A stretch of 64,000 nucleotides of DNA from the NCBI GenBank assembly GCA_963597355.1, contig CAVBPR010000002.1, forward strand, positions 310,001 through 374,000, written 5' to 3'. Below, piece by piece: positions 18,022 through 26,302 of this stretch. The DNA comes from UMGS1766 sp963597355. Its GTDB lineage: Bacteria; Bacillota; Clostridia; Oscillospirales; Oscillospiraceae. The position numbers and the translations under genes are program-made. Each line of letters starts with the position of its first letter. Within the stretch, counting starts at the first letter, position 1. A model generated the notes under the pieces. It saw nothing but the letters and a program-made list of their open reading frames with translations. It was not told the DNA's origin and did not search any database.

Positions 18022-18639
18022 ATGGATGCCATTATTTTTGATATCGACGGTACCCTTTGGGATTCACGCATTCCGGTTGCTCATTCGTGGAACCACAGTA
18101 TTGAAAAATATACCGGAAAACCAAGTCGGTTTACAGCGGAGTTTCTCGGCGGTTATTTTGGCCGTACAATGGATGTAATCGTTAAGTTGTTGCTGCCAGA
18201 TATGACAGAAGCCGAGAGAGAGCATTATGGAAATTTGATATTTGAAGAGGAAGATGAATGGCTGGAGCAGGAGCCCGGAACTGTCTATCCCAGCGTTGCT
18301 GAAACGATGGAAATACTAGCGGCGCAATGGCCGCTTTATGTGGTTTCAAATTGCCAACGAGGCTATATCGACACCATGCTTCGTGTTACCAATCTGCAAA
18401 GATTTATTTCAGGAACTATGTGCTATGGTGATTATAACGAGGGAAAAGGAAAAAATTTGATCCGTCTCTGCAAACAGTATAATATCAAGGATCCGGTTTA
18501 TGTGGGTGATACACAGGGGGATGCAGATGCCTGCGCAGAGGCAAACATTCCAATGATTTATGCTGCGTATGGTTTTGGCGTAGTCGAGCATCCGTGGAAA
18601 CAAATTCAGACATTTTCTGAGCTTTTATCTGTTCTTTAA
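18022..18639 (+). CDS. HAD superfamily hydrolase
   Basis: This 205-residue haloacid dehalogenase-like phosphatase has motif I DIDGTLWDS at the N-terminus, motif II near VVSNCQRGY, a conserved lysine before YNIKDPVYVGD, and motif IV GDTQGDADACAEA. A helical cap of the C1 type fills residues 15-80. Such proteins usually hydrolyse small phosphate esters (phosphoglycolate-like). Substrate cannot be told from sequence. A short GGAGATGAAAAGG ribosome region precedes the ATG. It follows the purL terminator and seems to be a single-gene unit. Confidence 0.85.
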   Translation: MDAIIFDIDGTLWDSRIPVAHSWNHSIEKYTGKPSRFTAEFLGGYFGRTMDVIVKLLLPDMTEAEREHYGNLIFEEEDEWLEQEPGTVYPSVAETMEILAAQWPLYVVSNCQRGYIDTMLRVTNLQRFISGTMCYGDYNEGKGKNLIRLCKQYNIKDPVYVGDTQGDADACAEANIPMIYAAYGFGVVEHPWKQIQTFSELLSVL

Positions 18640-18682
18640 GATTAAGTAAATAAAACAACAGAATTCGTTAAACAAGCCCGTA

Positions 18683-18793
18683 TTAACATACGATCAAAGC
18701 GTTCTTATCTCCTTTGTACTCGCTCAAATCGTAGTCGCTAATAGCGTTCATAACGTCGTTGCGGACTTCTTCATAATAGTTATAGCTTGCCAT
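18683..18793 (-). pseudogene. Truncated mobile-element protein (N-terminus only)
   Basis: An ATG at 18793 with an excellent AAAGGAG ribosome site opens a 36-residue frame beginning MASYNYYEEVRND and running to DYDLSEYKGDKN before TAA. From memory, the start matches a common accessory protein of conjugative elements that is normally over 100 residues long, with YEE-K-DV and DLSEY near its N-terminus. The body is absent here. It therefore looks like a stump left at the edge of a deleted element. Not confirmed by search. Confidence 0.5.
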
Positions 18794-18935
18794 AATAAAA
18801 ACTCCTTTTTCTAGTGTTTTGTACTTGCTTTTTTCGTTCCTGCCTGTTATAGTTAGGGCGAGGGTTGACAGGAGAAACTCCCCGCCCTTGTTTGGTTTTT
18901 GTGAAGTCGGCTTTTTTAAGTCGGCTTCATTCTGT

Positions 18936-19097
18936 TTACTCCTTCGGCTTTTCTATGGGCTTTTCCGGTGGAGTGCCCTTCGGGCGAGTAGACCGGGCGA
19001 TATAGTCCAGGCATTCCAAAACCTTCTCGGCTGAAAAACCATTGACTCTTAACCAGTCAACCAACCTGGCAATTTCGGTTATAGTCGTTTCGTTCAC
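18936..19097 (-). CDS. Small protein of a mobile-element remnant
   Basis: A GTG at 19097 follows AGGAGGTGAAGG, a strong ribosome site. The 53-residue product begins NETTITEIARLVDWLRV and ends in a proline/lysine-rich tail (PPEKPIEKPKE). The first 35 residues look helical and may be a small helical adaptor. It is read divergently from the ribbon-helix-helix gene, with paired operator-like palindromes between them. The family is not recognised; position and style suggest a plasmid or integrative element. Confidence 0.5.
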   Translation of the reverse strand: MNETTITEIARLVDWLRVNGFSAEKVLECLDYIARSTRPKGTPPEKPIEKPKE

Positions 19098-19154
19098 TCC
19101 CTTCACCTCCTGTCTGTACTCAGTCGGGGCGGCGTCCCGTTCCCTCCTTGCATA

Positions 19155-19183
19155 ATTATAACAGAATATCTGCGCAGATATAA
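19155..19183 (-). promoter_or_regulatory. Probable leftward promoter for the 53-residue gene
   Basis: On the minus strand, TATAAT (19155-19160) has a weak -35 (TTATAT, 19178-19183) at 17 bases. The first operator palindrome lies in the spacer. Confidence 0.45.
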
Positions 19184-19216
19184 CAATTGGCGTTATAACT
19201 ATATTTGCACAGATAT
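19166..19216. promoter_or_regulatory. Doubled 16-bp palindromic operator
   Basis: ATATCTGCGCAGATAT (19166-19181) is a perfect 16-base palindrome. A near copy, ATATTTGCACAGATAT, follows at 19201-19216 with two mismatches, starting 35 bases further on. The first sits in the spacer of the leftward promoter and the second covers the -35 of the rightward promoter. This is the layout expected for autoregulation by the adjacent ribbon-helix-helix protein. Confidence 0.6.
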
Positions 19217-19232
19217 ATAAAACGCCTATAAT
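19204..19232 (+). promoter_or_regulatory. Rightward promoter for the ribbon-helix-helix gene
   Basis: TTTGCA (19204-19209), a 17-base spacer and a perfect TATAAT (19227-19232) lie about 53 bases before the start. The -35 overlaps the second palindrome. Confidence 0.6.
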
Positions 19233-19284
19233 ATAGCTATACTATGAGGGCATATGTCCTCGCATATAGAAGGGAGTGTTTTGT

Positions 19285-19485
19285 ATGCCAGCGAGTAAAG
19301 CACAGCAGGCGGCGCAAAATCGATGGATTGAGAAGGCGTATGACCGTATCAATTTGACCGTACCGAAGGGACGCAAGGAGCAGATTAAAGCCCATGCAGA
19401 GGAGCAGGGGGAGAGCGTAAACGCTTTTATCAACCGCGCCATAAATGAGACGATAGCAAGAGACAACGGCACAGCAACCGAATAA
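19285..19485 (+). CDS. Ribbon-helix-helix (Arc-type) DNA-binding protein
   Basis: This 66-residue protein has a basic alanine-rich front (MPASKAQQAAQNRW) and then an Arc/CopG-type fold: a beta strand (DRINLTVPKG) followed by helices (KEQIKAHAEEQGE, SVNAFINRAINETI). Such proteins are repressors or antitoxins on plasmids and integrative elements. The ATG at 19285 has AAGGGAG at about 8 bases. No toxin gene follows; a terminator comes within 10 bases. The likely role is repression of its own promoter and the divergent gene through the 16-bp palindromes. Confidence 0.8.
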   Translation: MPASKAQQAAQNRWIEKAYDRINLTVPKGRKEQIKAHAEEQGESVNAFINRAINETIARDNGTATE

Positions 19486-19494
19486 CCTACATAT

Positions 19495-19534
19495 AAGCCC
19501 CTTATATGCCCAATACGCTATGAAGGGGCTTTTC
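19495..19534 (+). terminator. Terminator after the ribbon-helix-helix gene
   Basis: AAGCCCCTT (19495-19503) pairs with AAGGGGCTT (19523-19531), followed by TTT. The loop is long (19 bases). The 160 bases beyond, up to the next terminator, hold no gene that I can support. Confidence 0.65.
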
Positions 19535-19701
19535 CCATGCCCCATATACAGTCCAGCATACCAGGCACAAAACCAGGCACGAAGAGAAGGCAAGCGCCGT
19601 TGTCACTCACACATATAGAAAAAGCACCCCCCGCCCCCGGACCCGGCACGAAGGACATGATGAACTGCGTGTTCAGAATGTTATACAAGCAAAGAAAAAG
19701 G

Positions 19702-19738
19702 AAGGAAGTCTGAAACGACGGTAATTTCAGACTTCCTT
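19702..19738 (-). terminator. Terminator after the P-type ATPase gene
   Basis: A perfect 14-base-pair stem (19702-19715 with 19725-19738) is followed on the minus strand by TTTCTTT. It lies 26 bases past the ATPase stop. Confidence 0.85.
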
Positions 19739-19764
19739 TGTGATAGGTAATGGTTGTTATCTGT

Positions 19765-22083
19765 TTATTTTGTATAAAGAATTCGAATGGAATTTAAGAT
19801 ACAAATCATTGCCACACCGGTGTCTGCGAAGACAGCGGCCCACATGTTTGCAAAGCCAAGCAGACCGAGGAGAATAACGGCTAATTTGATGGCGATTGCA
19901 AACACTATATTTTGTCGACTGATTCGGGTAGATTTGCGACCAATGGTAATTGCTTCCGGGACGGCATCCATGCTGGAGGTCATGAAGACAACATCGGCAG
20001 CTTCAATTGCAGCGTCTGCGCCAGAGCCCATGGCACCACCGACATCTGCGCCAGCGAGAACGGGTGCGTCATTGATGCCGTCGCCAACAAACATGGTTGG
20101 TCCATATTTTTTGCGGATCTGCTGCAAACGATCTAATTTTTCCTGGGGCAGCAATTTTGCATGTACTTCGTCCAGTCCCAAGGTTCTGCCGACGGCTTCG
20201 GCATTTTCTGCCGTATCGCCAGTCAGCATAATGGTTTTAATTCCTTGTGCTTTGAGTGCCTCAATTGCCTTGATGGATTCCGGCTTGAGGGCATCTGCGA
20301 TCAAAATGCGGCCAAGATAGCGCCCGTTTTCTGCCAGCAAAACCTCGGTTCCGTGATCAATGTGCAAATCCGGGAGAGAAATTCCGTGCTCATCCATTAG
20401 CTTTTTGTTTCCACAAAGGATGGTATCTGCCTCGATGCCTTTTCCGGAGTGCTCTGTGATTGTGTGTGGTTTTCCAACCATTACGCCACGATGTTCGGCC
20501 TCTGTGAGAATAGAACGGGCGATCGGATGGGTGGAGGCACTTTCACAGAGGGCCGCCTTTGCCAACAACTCCTCCTCAGAAACTCCGTCCGCAGGGAGCA
20601 ATTGCTGCACAGAGAACACACCATGGGTCAAAGTTCCTGTTTTGTCCATAACGACGGCCTGAACATTGCAGATGGCTTCCATAGCGCTGCCGCCCTTGAA
20701 AAGAATCTTCTTTTTCGAACCCAGACCAATGCCGGCAAAAAACGCCAACGGAACGCTGAGAACCAGTGCGCAGGGGCAGGAAATGACGAGGAAAGTAAGG
20801 GCGGTCTTAATCCAGTACCACCAGTTTCCGGTGACAAGAGAAGGGATAATTGCGGTCAAAATGGCCAGAATGACAACAAATGGAGTGTAGACTTTGCAGA
20901 AGCGGGAGATAAAGCGGTCGATGTGTGGTTTTGTTGCGGCTGCATTTTCCACGCTGTTCAGGATGCGGCTTACCATGGATTCGGACAATTCCTTATCAAC
21001 ACGCATTTTCAGCACACTGTTTTGATTGACGCAACCAGAGATGACTTTATCGCCAACATGAACTGAGACAGGAACGGGTTCGCCAGTGATAGCGGAAGTG
21101 TCTATCAGGCTTTCGCCGTCCAGAACGGTTCCGTCCAACGGAATACGGTCACCGGGACGAACCAGCAGCACATCACCTGGGTGAACCTCTTCGGACGGCA
21201 CAACACAGGTGCTGTTATTTGTAACAAGGTTGACTACCTCTGGCCGCAGGTCAAGTGCTTCCATGATGTTGCTTCGGCTTTTTTCAACGGCACGGTCTTC
21301 AAAATACTCGCCAATGCGATAGAATACCATAACACCAAGAGCCTCTGCATAATCACCAATTGCAAAGGCACCCAGAGTGGCAATACTCATCAAAAAATTT
21401 TCATCTAGCGCCTTGCCGTGGCAGATATTGATTCCAGCCTGTTTCAATACGCCCCAACCGCAGAACAAATAGCCAATAACATACAAAACAAATGCAATTG
21501 CACTGCAGGGGAGTGTACCAGTGGCAGGAAGAAAATGCTCCAGCAATTTTCCTGCAATCAAAGCTGCACCGCCGCCGGCAATGCGGAGGATATCTAATTT
21601 ACTGTCGTCATCATCTGCGTCAATTTCTGCTTTCTTTGCAGAGAAAGAAATGCGGGGGGTTACCTTAACTTCCGATTCAATTGAGGTGCAAATGCGCTGA
21701 ATTTCCGGCAATAATTTCAGCGGTTCAACGGCCTCAACCCGAAGCTGTTTTGTTGCATATGTCAGTGTGCAGGATGCAACCTCAGGTATCCGGGAAATCT
21801 GAGCTTCCATTTTTGCTGCACAGTGGGCGCAGCCAAGATTGTCTAGCAGGAATACCTGCAGGACAGTACCGTCAATATGTTTTTTCTCAGCTGTGGCAGT
21901 GGAATCAAGATCATGGTGATGATCATGCCCGCAGCAGCAATCATCGTCATCATCGCAGCAGCTGTCATGGTGGTGCTCGTGTTCGTGGTGATGTGATTCG
22001 TGGTCGTGATGGGGATCATGATCTTTACACCCACAACCGCAGGTTTCATCTGGATGCAGAGCCTCTAAATTATCGAATGCCAT
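19765..22083 (-). CDS. Heavy-metal P1B-type ATPase with histidine-rich N-terminus
   Basis: This 772-residue membrane pump of the Zn/Cd/Pb (CadA/ZntA) type exports soft divalent metals using ATP. Residues 15-57 are a metal-binding tail with about 15 His, 8 Cys and an Asp run. A heavy-metal-associated domain follows with GCAHC (Cys85, Cys88). Next are the transmembrane CPC motif (SCPCALVLS), the phosphorylation site DKTGTLTHG, the HP locus (STHPIARS) and the hinge GDGINDAP. The ATG at 22083 follows AGGAGG by 8 bases. A sigma-A promoter with a palindrome at the start site precedes it. CPC plus the His-rich tail favours zinc, but specificity is inferred. Confidence 0.93.
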   Translation of the reverse strand: MAFDNLEALHPDETCGCGCKDHDPHHDHESHHHEHEHHHDSCCDDDDDCCCGHDHHHDLDSTATAEKKHIDGTVLQVFLLDNLGCAHCAAKMEAQISRIPEVASCTLTYATKQLRVEAVEPLKLLPEIQRICTSIESEVKVTPRISFSAKKAEIDADDDDSKLDILRIAGGGAALIAGKLLEHFLPATGTLPCSAIAFVLYVIGYLFCGWGVLKQAGINICHGKALDENFLMSIATLGAFAIGDYAEALGVMVFYRIGEYFEDRAVEKSRSNIMEALDLRPEVVNLVTNNSTCVVPSEEVHPGDVLLVRPGDRIPLDGTVLDGESLIDTSAITGEPVPVSVHVGDKVISGCVNQNSVLKMRVDKELSESMVSRILNSVENAAATKPHIDRFISRFCKVYTPFVVILAILTAIIPSLVTGNWWYWIKTALTFLVISCPCALVLSVPLAFFAGIGLGSKKKILFKGGSAMEAICNVQAVVMDKTGTLTHGVFSVQQLLPADGVSEEELLAKAALCESASTHPIARSILTEAEHRGVMVGKPHTITEHSGKGIEADTILCGNKKLMDEHGISLPDLHIDHGTEVLLAENGRYLGRILIADALKPESIKAIEALKAQGIKTIMLTGDTAENAEAVGRTLGLDEVHAKLLPQEKLDRLQQIRKKYGPTMFVGDGINDAPVLAGADVGGAMGSGADAAIEAADVVFMTSSMDAVPEAITIGRKSTRISRQNIVFAIAIKLAVILLGLLGFANMWAAVFADTGVAMICILNSIRILYTK

Positions 22084-22109
22084 AAACGGCACCTCCTAAA
22101 ATCAATATG

Positions 22110-22135
22110 TATGAACATATGAGCCATTGTTCATA
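22110..22135. promoter_or_regulatory. Operator-like inverted repeat at the ATPase start site
   Basis: TATGAACA (22110-22117) and TGTTCATA (22128-22135) form an 8-10-8 inverted repeat directly downstream of the ATPase -10 box. The sequence style resembles ArsR/SmtB-family metal-sensor operators. No such regulator gene is in this window, so a trans-acting sensor is inferred. Confidence 0.5.
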
Positions 22136-22138
22136 TGA

Positions 22139-22167
22139 ATTCTATTACGCAAACGATCCGATGTCAA
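22139..22167 (-). promoter_or_regulatory. Sigma-A promoter of the metal ATPase
   Basis: On the minus strand TTGACA (22162-22167), a 17-base spacer and TAGAAT (22139-22144) form a near-consensus promoter. The inverted repeat covers the expected transcription start. Confidence 0.8.
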
Positions 22168-22241
22168 TAGCATAATGGGGAAAATTTTTGGAATGCAGGG
22201 GTGTTGTAATACGGCATAAACAATTATTAAAGAGGGGAGAG

Positions 22242-22270
22242 CTGACATAAATCTTGATATGTGGTATACT
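22242..22270 (+). promoter_or_regulatory. hemW: Sigma-A promoter of hemW
   Basis: CTGACA (22242-22247), 17 bases, then TATACT (22265-22270). It places the transcription start near 22277, which rules out an upstream GTG at 22261 as the hemW start. Confidence 0.7.
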
Positions 22271-22314
22271 CTAGTCACTTAATATTGTATCTATCTTTTT
22301 CGAGGTTTTCGGTT

Positions 22315-23550
22315 ATGTCTTTCTTTTTTCTAAACCAACCAACTGAGGAACATACGCTGGGACTTTATATTCATATCCCTTTTTGCGTGAAAAAATGCGA
22401 CTACTGTGATTTTTATTCTGTATCTGGTCGCAATGAGGACAAAATGGACGATTATTTAACTGCACTATGTCTCCACCTTACGGAGAGCGCACCGGCAGCT
22501 GAGTCCTATTTAGTTGACACAATCTACTTTGGAGGAGGAACACCGTCTCATTTTGGAGGATCGCGATTGGCGACCATCTTGCGTTGCATTCGAAAATATT
22601 ATCGCATTGCAAAAAAATGCGAAATTACGGTTGAATTAAATCCGGACAGTACAGACGCTTCTCTGCTAACAGAGCTTCGCAAAGCAGGGGTTAATCGCTT
22701 GTCTATGGGAGTTCAATCTGCAAACGATAAAGAACTAAAGCGGGTGGGACGGTTGCACAATTTCCACCAGGCAGAAGAAGCACTCCAAACAGCCAGAAAG
22801 GTTGGATACGACAACATATCATTGGACTTGATTTATGGTTTGCCGGGACAGACAATGGAGAGCTGGCAGGAATCTGTAAATCGATTGATTGAATTAGAAC
22901 CGGAGCATCTTTCCTGCTATGGACTGAAATTAGAACAGGGGACACCACTCTACGAGCAAAGGATGGAGATAGAGTTAGCGGACGATGATACGCAGGCCGA
23001 TATGTATCTCTGGATGGTGGATCGATTAAATCAGGCAGGTTATGAGCAGTATGAAATATCAAATTTTTCTTTACCCGGCAAACAGTCGCGTCATAATCTG
23101 AAATATTGGCTGGGTGAAGAATATATGGGCTTTGGTCCATCCGCACATTCTTATTTTGGCGGTCGGCGTTATGGATTTACGCGAAATCTTCCGACTTATG
23201 TACAAGGCATCTTGCACAATGGAAAAATAATTGATGAATCCGAGGATATTCCACTCCGAGAGCAAGCAAAGGAATACCTGATGCTTCGAATGCGAACAAC
23301 ATACGGAATTGAGGGAAGTGAGTATCGCAACCAGTATTATATGAACTTTGTTCCCTTGGAAGAACGGCTTTACGAGTATGAAGAATATGGATGGGCAACT
23401 TGCACCAATCGTCGCTGGCACTTTACACCGACAGGCTTCTTGCTTTCAACACCTTTAATTGGGGATCTACTAGCGATTCAGGAGGAAACCGTGCAGGAGA
23501 CAAAGGGACCGATTCGCAGATGCCGAAGAGAGTTTGAAAAAAAGAATTGA
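22315..23550 (+). CDS. hemW: Radical SAM protein HemW (coproporphyrinogen oxidase-like heme chaperone)
   Basis: This 411-residue radical SAM protein has the cluster motif IPFCVKKCDYC near its N-terminus, then YFGGGTPS, then SMGVQSAND. The segment SRHNLKYWLGEEYMGFGPSAHS contains the HNxxYW pattern associated with heme binding in HemW, not with the true oxygen-independent coproporphyrinogen oxidase HemN. HemW is thought to hand heme to respiratory proteins. Many fermenters keep it anyway, and a role outside heme transfer is possible. The start at 22315 has GAGG upstream. The neighbours do not form a heme cluster. Confidence 0.88.
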   Translation: MSFFFLNQPTEEHTLGLYIHIPFCVKKCDYCDFYSVSGRNEDKMDDYLTALCLHLTESAPAAESYLVDTIYFGGGTPSHFGGSRLATILRCIRKYYRIAKKCEITVELNPDSTDASLLTELRKAGVNRLSMGVQSANDKELKRVGRLHNFHQAEEALQTARKVGYDNISLDLIYGLPGQTMESWQESVNRLIELEPEHLSCYGLKLEQGTPLYEQRMEIELADDDTQADMYLWMVDRLNQAGYEQYEISNFSLPGKQSRHNLKYWLGEEYMGFGPSAHSYFGGRRYGFTRNLPTYVQGILHNGKIIDESEDIPLREQAKEYLMLRMRTTYGIEGSEYRNQYYMNFVPLEERLYEYEEYGWATCTNRRWHFTPTGFLLSTPLIGDLLAIQEETVQETKGPIRRCRREFEKKN

Positions 23551-23745
23551 AGCAAAACGTCAAATTATAAAGCGTCCATATTCAAAAAAGCGAACCGAGA
23601 AAATTGAAATTTTCCTAACTTGTCAGTCGGTTGAAAGGTATTGACAGACGGGTTAAAATAAAAATGACAAAAATGCATAATAGTTTCAAAAACATACTTT
23701 ATAAATGTATTTTTTGAATATTTGCACAATTTTTGGAGGAGTTTT

Positions 23746-25179
23746 ATGGGAGTTCGTGAATTTGAAACTAAGGTACAGGAATTAAAACACAGCGTTTTGC
23801 GGGAAGTATCTGCACTGGCTTTTGATGGAAATTTGACAGCAGGGATTCTCGATATACCGGAAAAGATTATTCCTGGTCCAGAGCCACACTATCGTTGCTG
23901 CATCTATAAAGAACGAGCAATTATCAATGACCGGGTAAAAATGGCGCTTGGCGGAGATATGGCAAATCCGGGTGTCGTAGAGGTAATCCCGACGGCTTGT
24001 GATGAGTGTCCTGTAACGGCCATGGAAGTAGGGCCGTCCTGTCGCGGTTGTTTGGCTAATCGTTGCCGCCATGCCTGTCCGGTGGGCGCGATTACAATGG
24101 AAAACCATAAAGCAAAAATCGATCATAGTAAATGTATCGTCTGTGGCCGATGCATGACCGCATGTCCATACTCTGCTATTGTAAAGAATCAGCGTCCATG
24201 TGAACGCAGTTGTCCTGCAGATGCCATCTCAATGCGTGAGAGTGACCATAAGGCATCAATTGATCCGTCTAAGTGTATTTCCTGCGGAACATGCACCTAT
24301 GCATGCCCGTTTGGCGCAATTATGGATAAATCATGGATTGTTCAGGCAATCAATATGTTGAAGGGCTCTCAGCAGTGGAAGTATCATGTTTATGCTGCAA
24401 TTGCACCTGCAGTCGCAGGTCAATTTCCGAACGCAACGCTGGGACAAATCGTGACTGGATTAAAACTGTTGGGCTTTTATGGCGTGAGAGAAACCGCTGA
24501 GGGAGCGGATATTACTGCGCAGACTGAGGCAAAGGAATTAGTTGAAAAGGGAAGCCTTTATTCCTCCTGCTGTCCGGCATTTGTTTCCTATGTTGAAATG
24601 CATCATCCGGAGCAGGCAAGTAAAATTTCGAGCACACCTTCACCTATGGTGATGATTGCCCGGCGCATCAAAGAGCAGGATCATGATGCCCGTGTTGTCT
24701 TTATTGGGCCTTGTGTGGCGAAAAAGCATGAGTTCCGGTTGGGCAAAACAAGGGGTGCTGTTGATTGCGTTCTGACTTTTGAAGAATTAGACGCGATGTT
24801 TGCAAGCCGTAATATTGATCTTTCTGCGTTGGAGGACGATCCATTGGACGATGCAAGTAGCTATGCTCGTGGATTTGCGACCAACGGAGGTGTGTCTGCG
24901 GCAGTAGCCCAGTCGCTCAAAGAGCAGCGCCTTGATTTTGAGGTTAAAGCGGTACCATGTGCAGGTATTGCGGCTTGTAAGACTGCAATTCTGAAGGATG
25001 CCCATGGCCGCCCCGATGGTAATTTCATTGAGGGAATGGCATGCGATATGGGATGCATCAGCGGAGCAGGATGCCTATTGCGTACGCCGAAAAATAAAGT
25101 GGCGCTGAATCAATACGCAAAGGCGGCAACGCATGCAACAATTCAAAGTGTTGCAGATAGCGTCTGCCAATCTGAATAA
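23746..25179 (+). CDS. [FeFe] hydrogenase, group B type
   Basis: This 477-residue iron-sulfur protein resembles the monomeric group B [FeFe] hydrogenases. The N-terminal family signature RCCIYKERAI is at residues 50-59, then ACDECPV. Four-cysteine sets at 99-111, 130-140 and 177-187, plus an extra pair at 152/156, can hold several [4Fe-4S] clusters. The H-cluster domain has SSCCPAFVSY near residue 275, GPCVAKKHEF, and a variant third motif EGMACDMGCISGAG. Group B enzymes make or oxidise hydrogen or may act as sensors; their role is poorly known. The ATG follows GGAGG. No maturation genes (hydEFG) are in the window. It ends at a strong terminator. Confidence 0.88.
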   Translation: MGVREFETKVQELKHSVLREVSALAFDGNLTAGILDIPEKIIPGPEPHYRCCIYKERAIINDRVKMALGGDMANPGVVEVIPTACDECPVTAMEVGPSCRGCLANRCRHACPVGAITMENHKAKIDHSKCIVCGRCMTACPYSAIVKNQRPCERSCPADAISMRESDHKASIDPSKCISCGTCTYACPFGAIMDKSWIVQAINMLKGSQQWKYHVYAAIAPAVAGQFPNATLGQIVTGLKLLGFYGVRETAEGADITAQTEAKELVEKGSLYSSCCPAFVSYVEMHHPEQASKISSTPSPMVMIARRIKEQDHDARVVFIGPCVAKKHEFRLGKTRGAVDCVLTFEELDAMFASRNIDLSALEDDPLDDASSYARGFATNGGVSAAVAQSLKEQRLDFEVKAVPCAGIAACKTAILKDAHGRPDGNFIEGMACDMGCISGAGCLLRTPKNKVALNQYAKAATHATIQSVADSVCQSE

Positions 25180-25194
25180 TTTGCAAGCTAAAAA

Positions 25195-25240
25195 AACGAA
25201 GAGGATTCTCTGATCAAATGATCAGAGAATCCTCTTCGTT
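25195..25240. terminator. Bidirectional terminator between the hydrogenase gene and ansA
   Basis: A perfect 22-base-pair inverted repeat (25195-25216 with 25219-25240) lies between convergent genes. An A run precedes it and AAATTTT follows. Confidence 0.9.
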
Positions 25241-25288
25241 AAATTTTGCCGAAACATGGGCAGTATGTTTTGTACAAAACTGGAAATA

Positions 25289-26302
25289 TTAACTCAATTC
25301 GCCACAAAGATTTTCTTCCATCTTTTTTCGAATTTCATCTTTGGAATAGCCACAACTGAATAGATAGTAGAGCTTTGTTACAGCTGCCTCAATTGTCATG
25401 TCGTTTCCGCTTACTGCCTCTGCCTGGGTCAGGCCTACGCTGGTTTCATATGCACCTAGTTTAACGGATCCTCTTTGGCACTGGGAGCAAACGACAATGA
25501 TTGTACCGTTCTGATGGGCTTTTTCCAGTAGGGGGAGGAGGCCGGAATCAAAGCCGCTAGGGATGTTTCCGGCACCAAAAGCCTCTAGGACAATTGCTTT
25601 TAGCGTTTCAGTCATGATGGACTCGAAAAGAGGAAATTGAATTCCGGGAAATACTTTAAGTACGCCGATTGGGACATCCATAAATTCCTGAAGATGAAGG
25701 GCTTCTGTCCCGGCAGGGCGAATGATGTCATAATTATATTGAATTTCAATTCCTGTCTCAGCCAGATGCGGTGCATTTGGGGAATCAAAAGCTTCTAATA
25801 AATCTGCAGATGTTTTTGTACTGCGATTTCCGCGAAGCAGACGGCCGCCAAAATAAAGGCAAACCTCGTGAACGCATCCGGATGCAGCGACTAAAATAGA
25901 GTTGACAATATTGTCTAAACCGTCACTGCGCATCATGCAGAGGGGAATCTGCGAGCCAGTAAAGACCACTGGCTTGTTTAAGTGCTCCAGCATAAACGAT
26001 AATGCTGATGCAGAATAAGCCATTGTGTCTGTTCCGTGAAGGACAACAAATCCATCGAATTCGTTGTATCGCTGATAAATCATGTGTGCGATCTTATTCC
26101 AGTCCCTTACGGCAATGTTAGATGAGTCCAGTAATGGCGAGAATTCAATAAACTCCCATAAGGGAAATTCAGGCCGGTGAATGTCGTTGATGCTGCGTAA
26201 AAGCCGTTCAAATACACCGGGCTTAGGCACATAGCCTTTGTCACTTGGAACCATGCCAATTGTTCCACCGGTATAAATGATGCATATATTTTTCTTTCTC
26301 AT
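25289..26302 (-). CDS. ansA: L-asparaginase, type I (cytoplasmic)
   Basis: This 337-residue enzyme hydrolyses asparagine to aspartate and ammonia. The first catalytic threonine lies in IYTGGTIGM, the second in LHGTDTMAYSASALSFML, and TGSQIPL is also conserved. No signal peptide is present, which supports the low-affinity cytoplasmic type I form. A GGGGGGAG ribosome site precedes the ATG. It is transcribed leftward, facing the hydrogenase gene. Together with the ammonium channel, glutamate dehydrogenase and amino-acid importers it suits an amino-acid-using lifestyle. Confidence 0.93.
   Translation of the reverse strand: MRKKNICIIYTGGTIGMVPSDKGYVPKPGVFERLLRSINDIHRPEFPLWEFIEFSPLLDSSNIAVRDWNKIAHMIYQRYNEFDGFVVLHGTDTMAYSASALSFMLEHLNKPVVFTGSQIPLCMMRSDGLDNIVNSILVAASGCVHEVCLYFGGRLLRGNRSTKTSADLLEAFDSPNAPHLAETGIEIQYNYDIIRPAGTEALHLQEFMDVPIGVLKVFPGIQFPLFESIMTETLKAIVLEAFGAGNIPSGFDSGLLPLLEKAHQNGTIIVVCSQCQRGSVKLGAYETSVGLTQAEAVSGNDMTIEAAVTKLYYLFSCGYSKDEIRKKMEENLCGELS

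Noticed and set aside
19285..19485. Toxin-antitoxin pair with the ribbon-helix-helix protein as antitoxin
   Set aside because: No toxin-like gene follows; a terminator comes within 10 bases.
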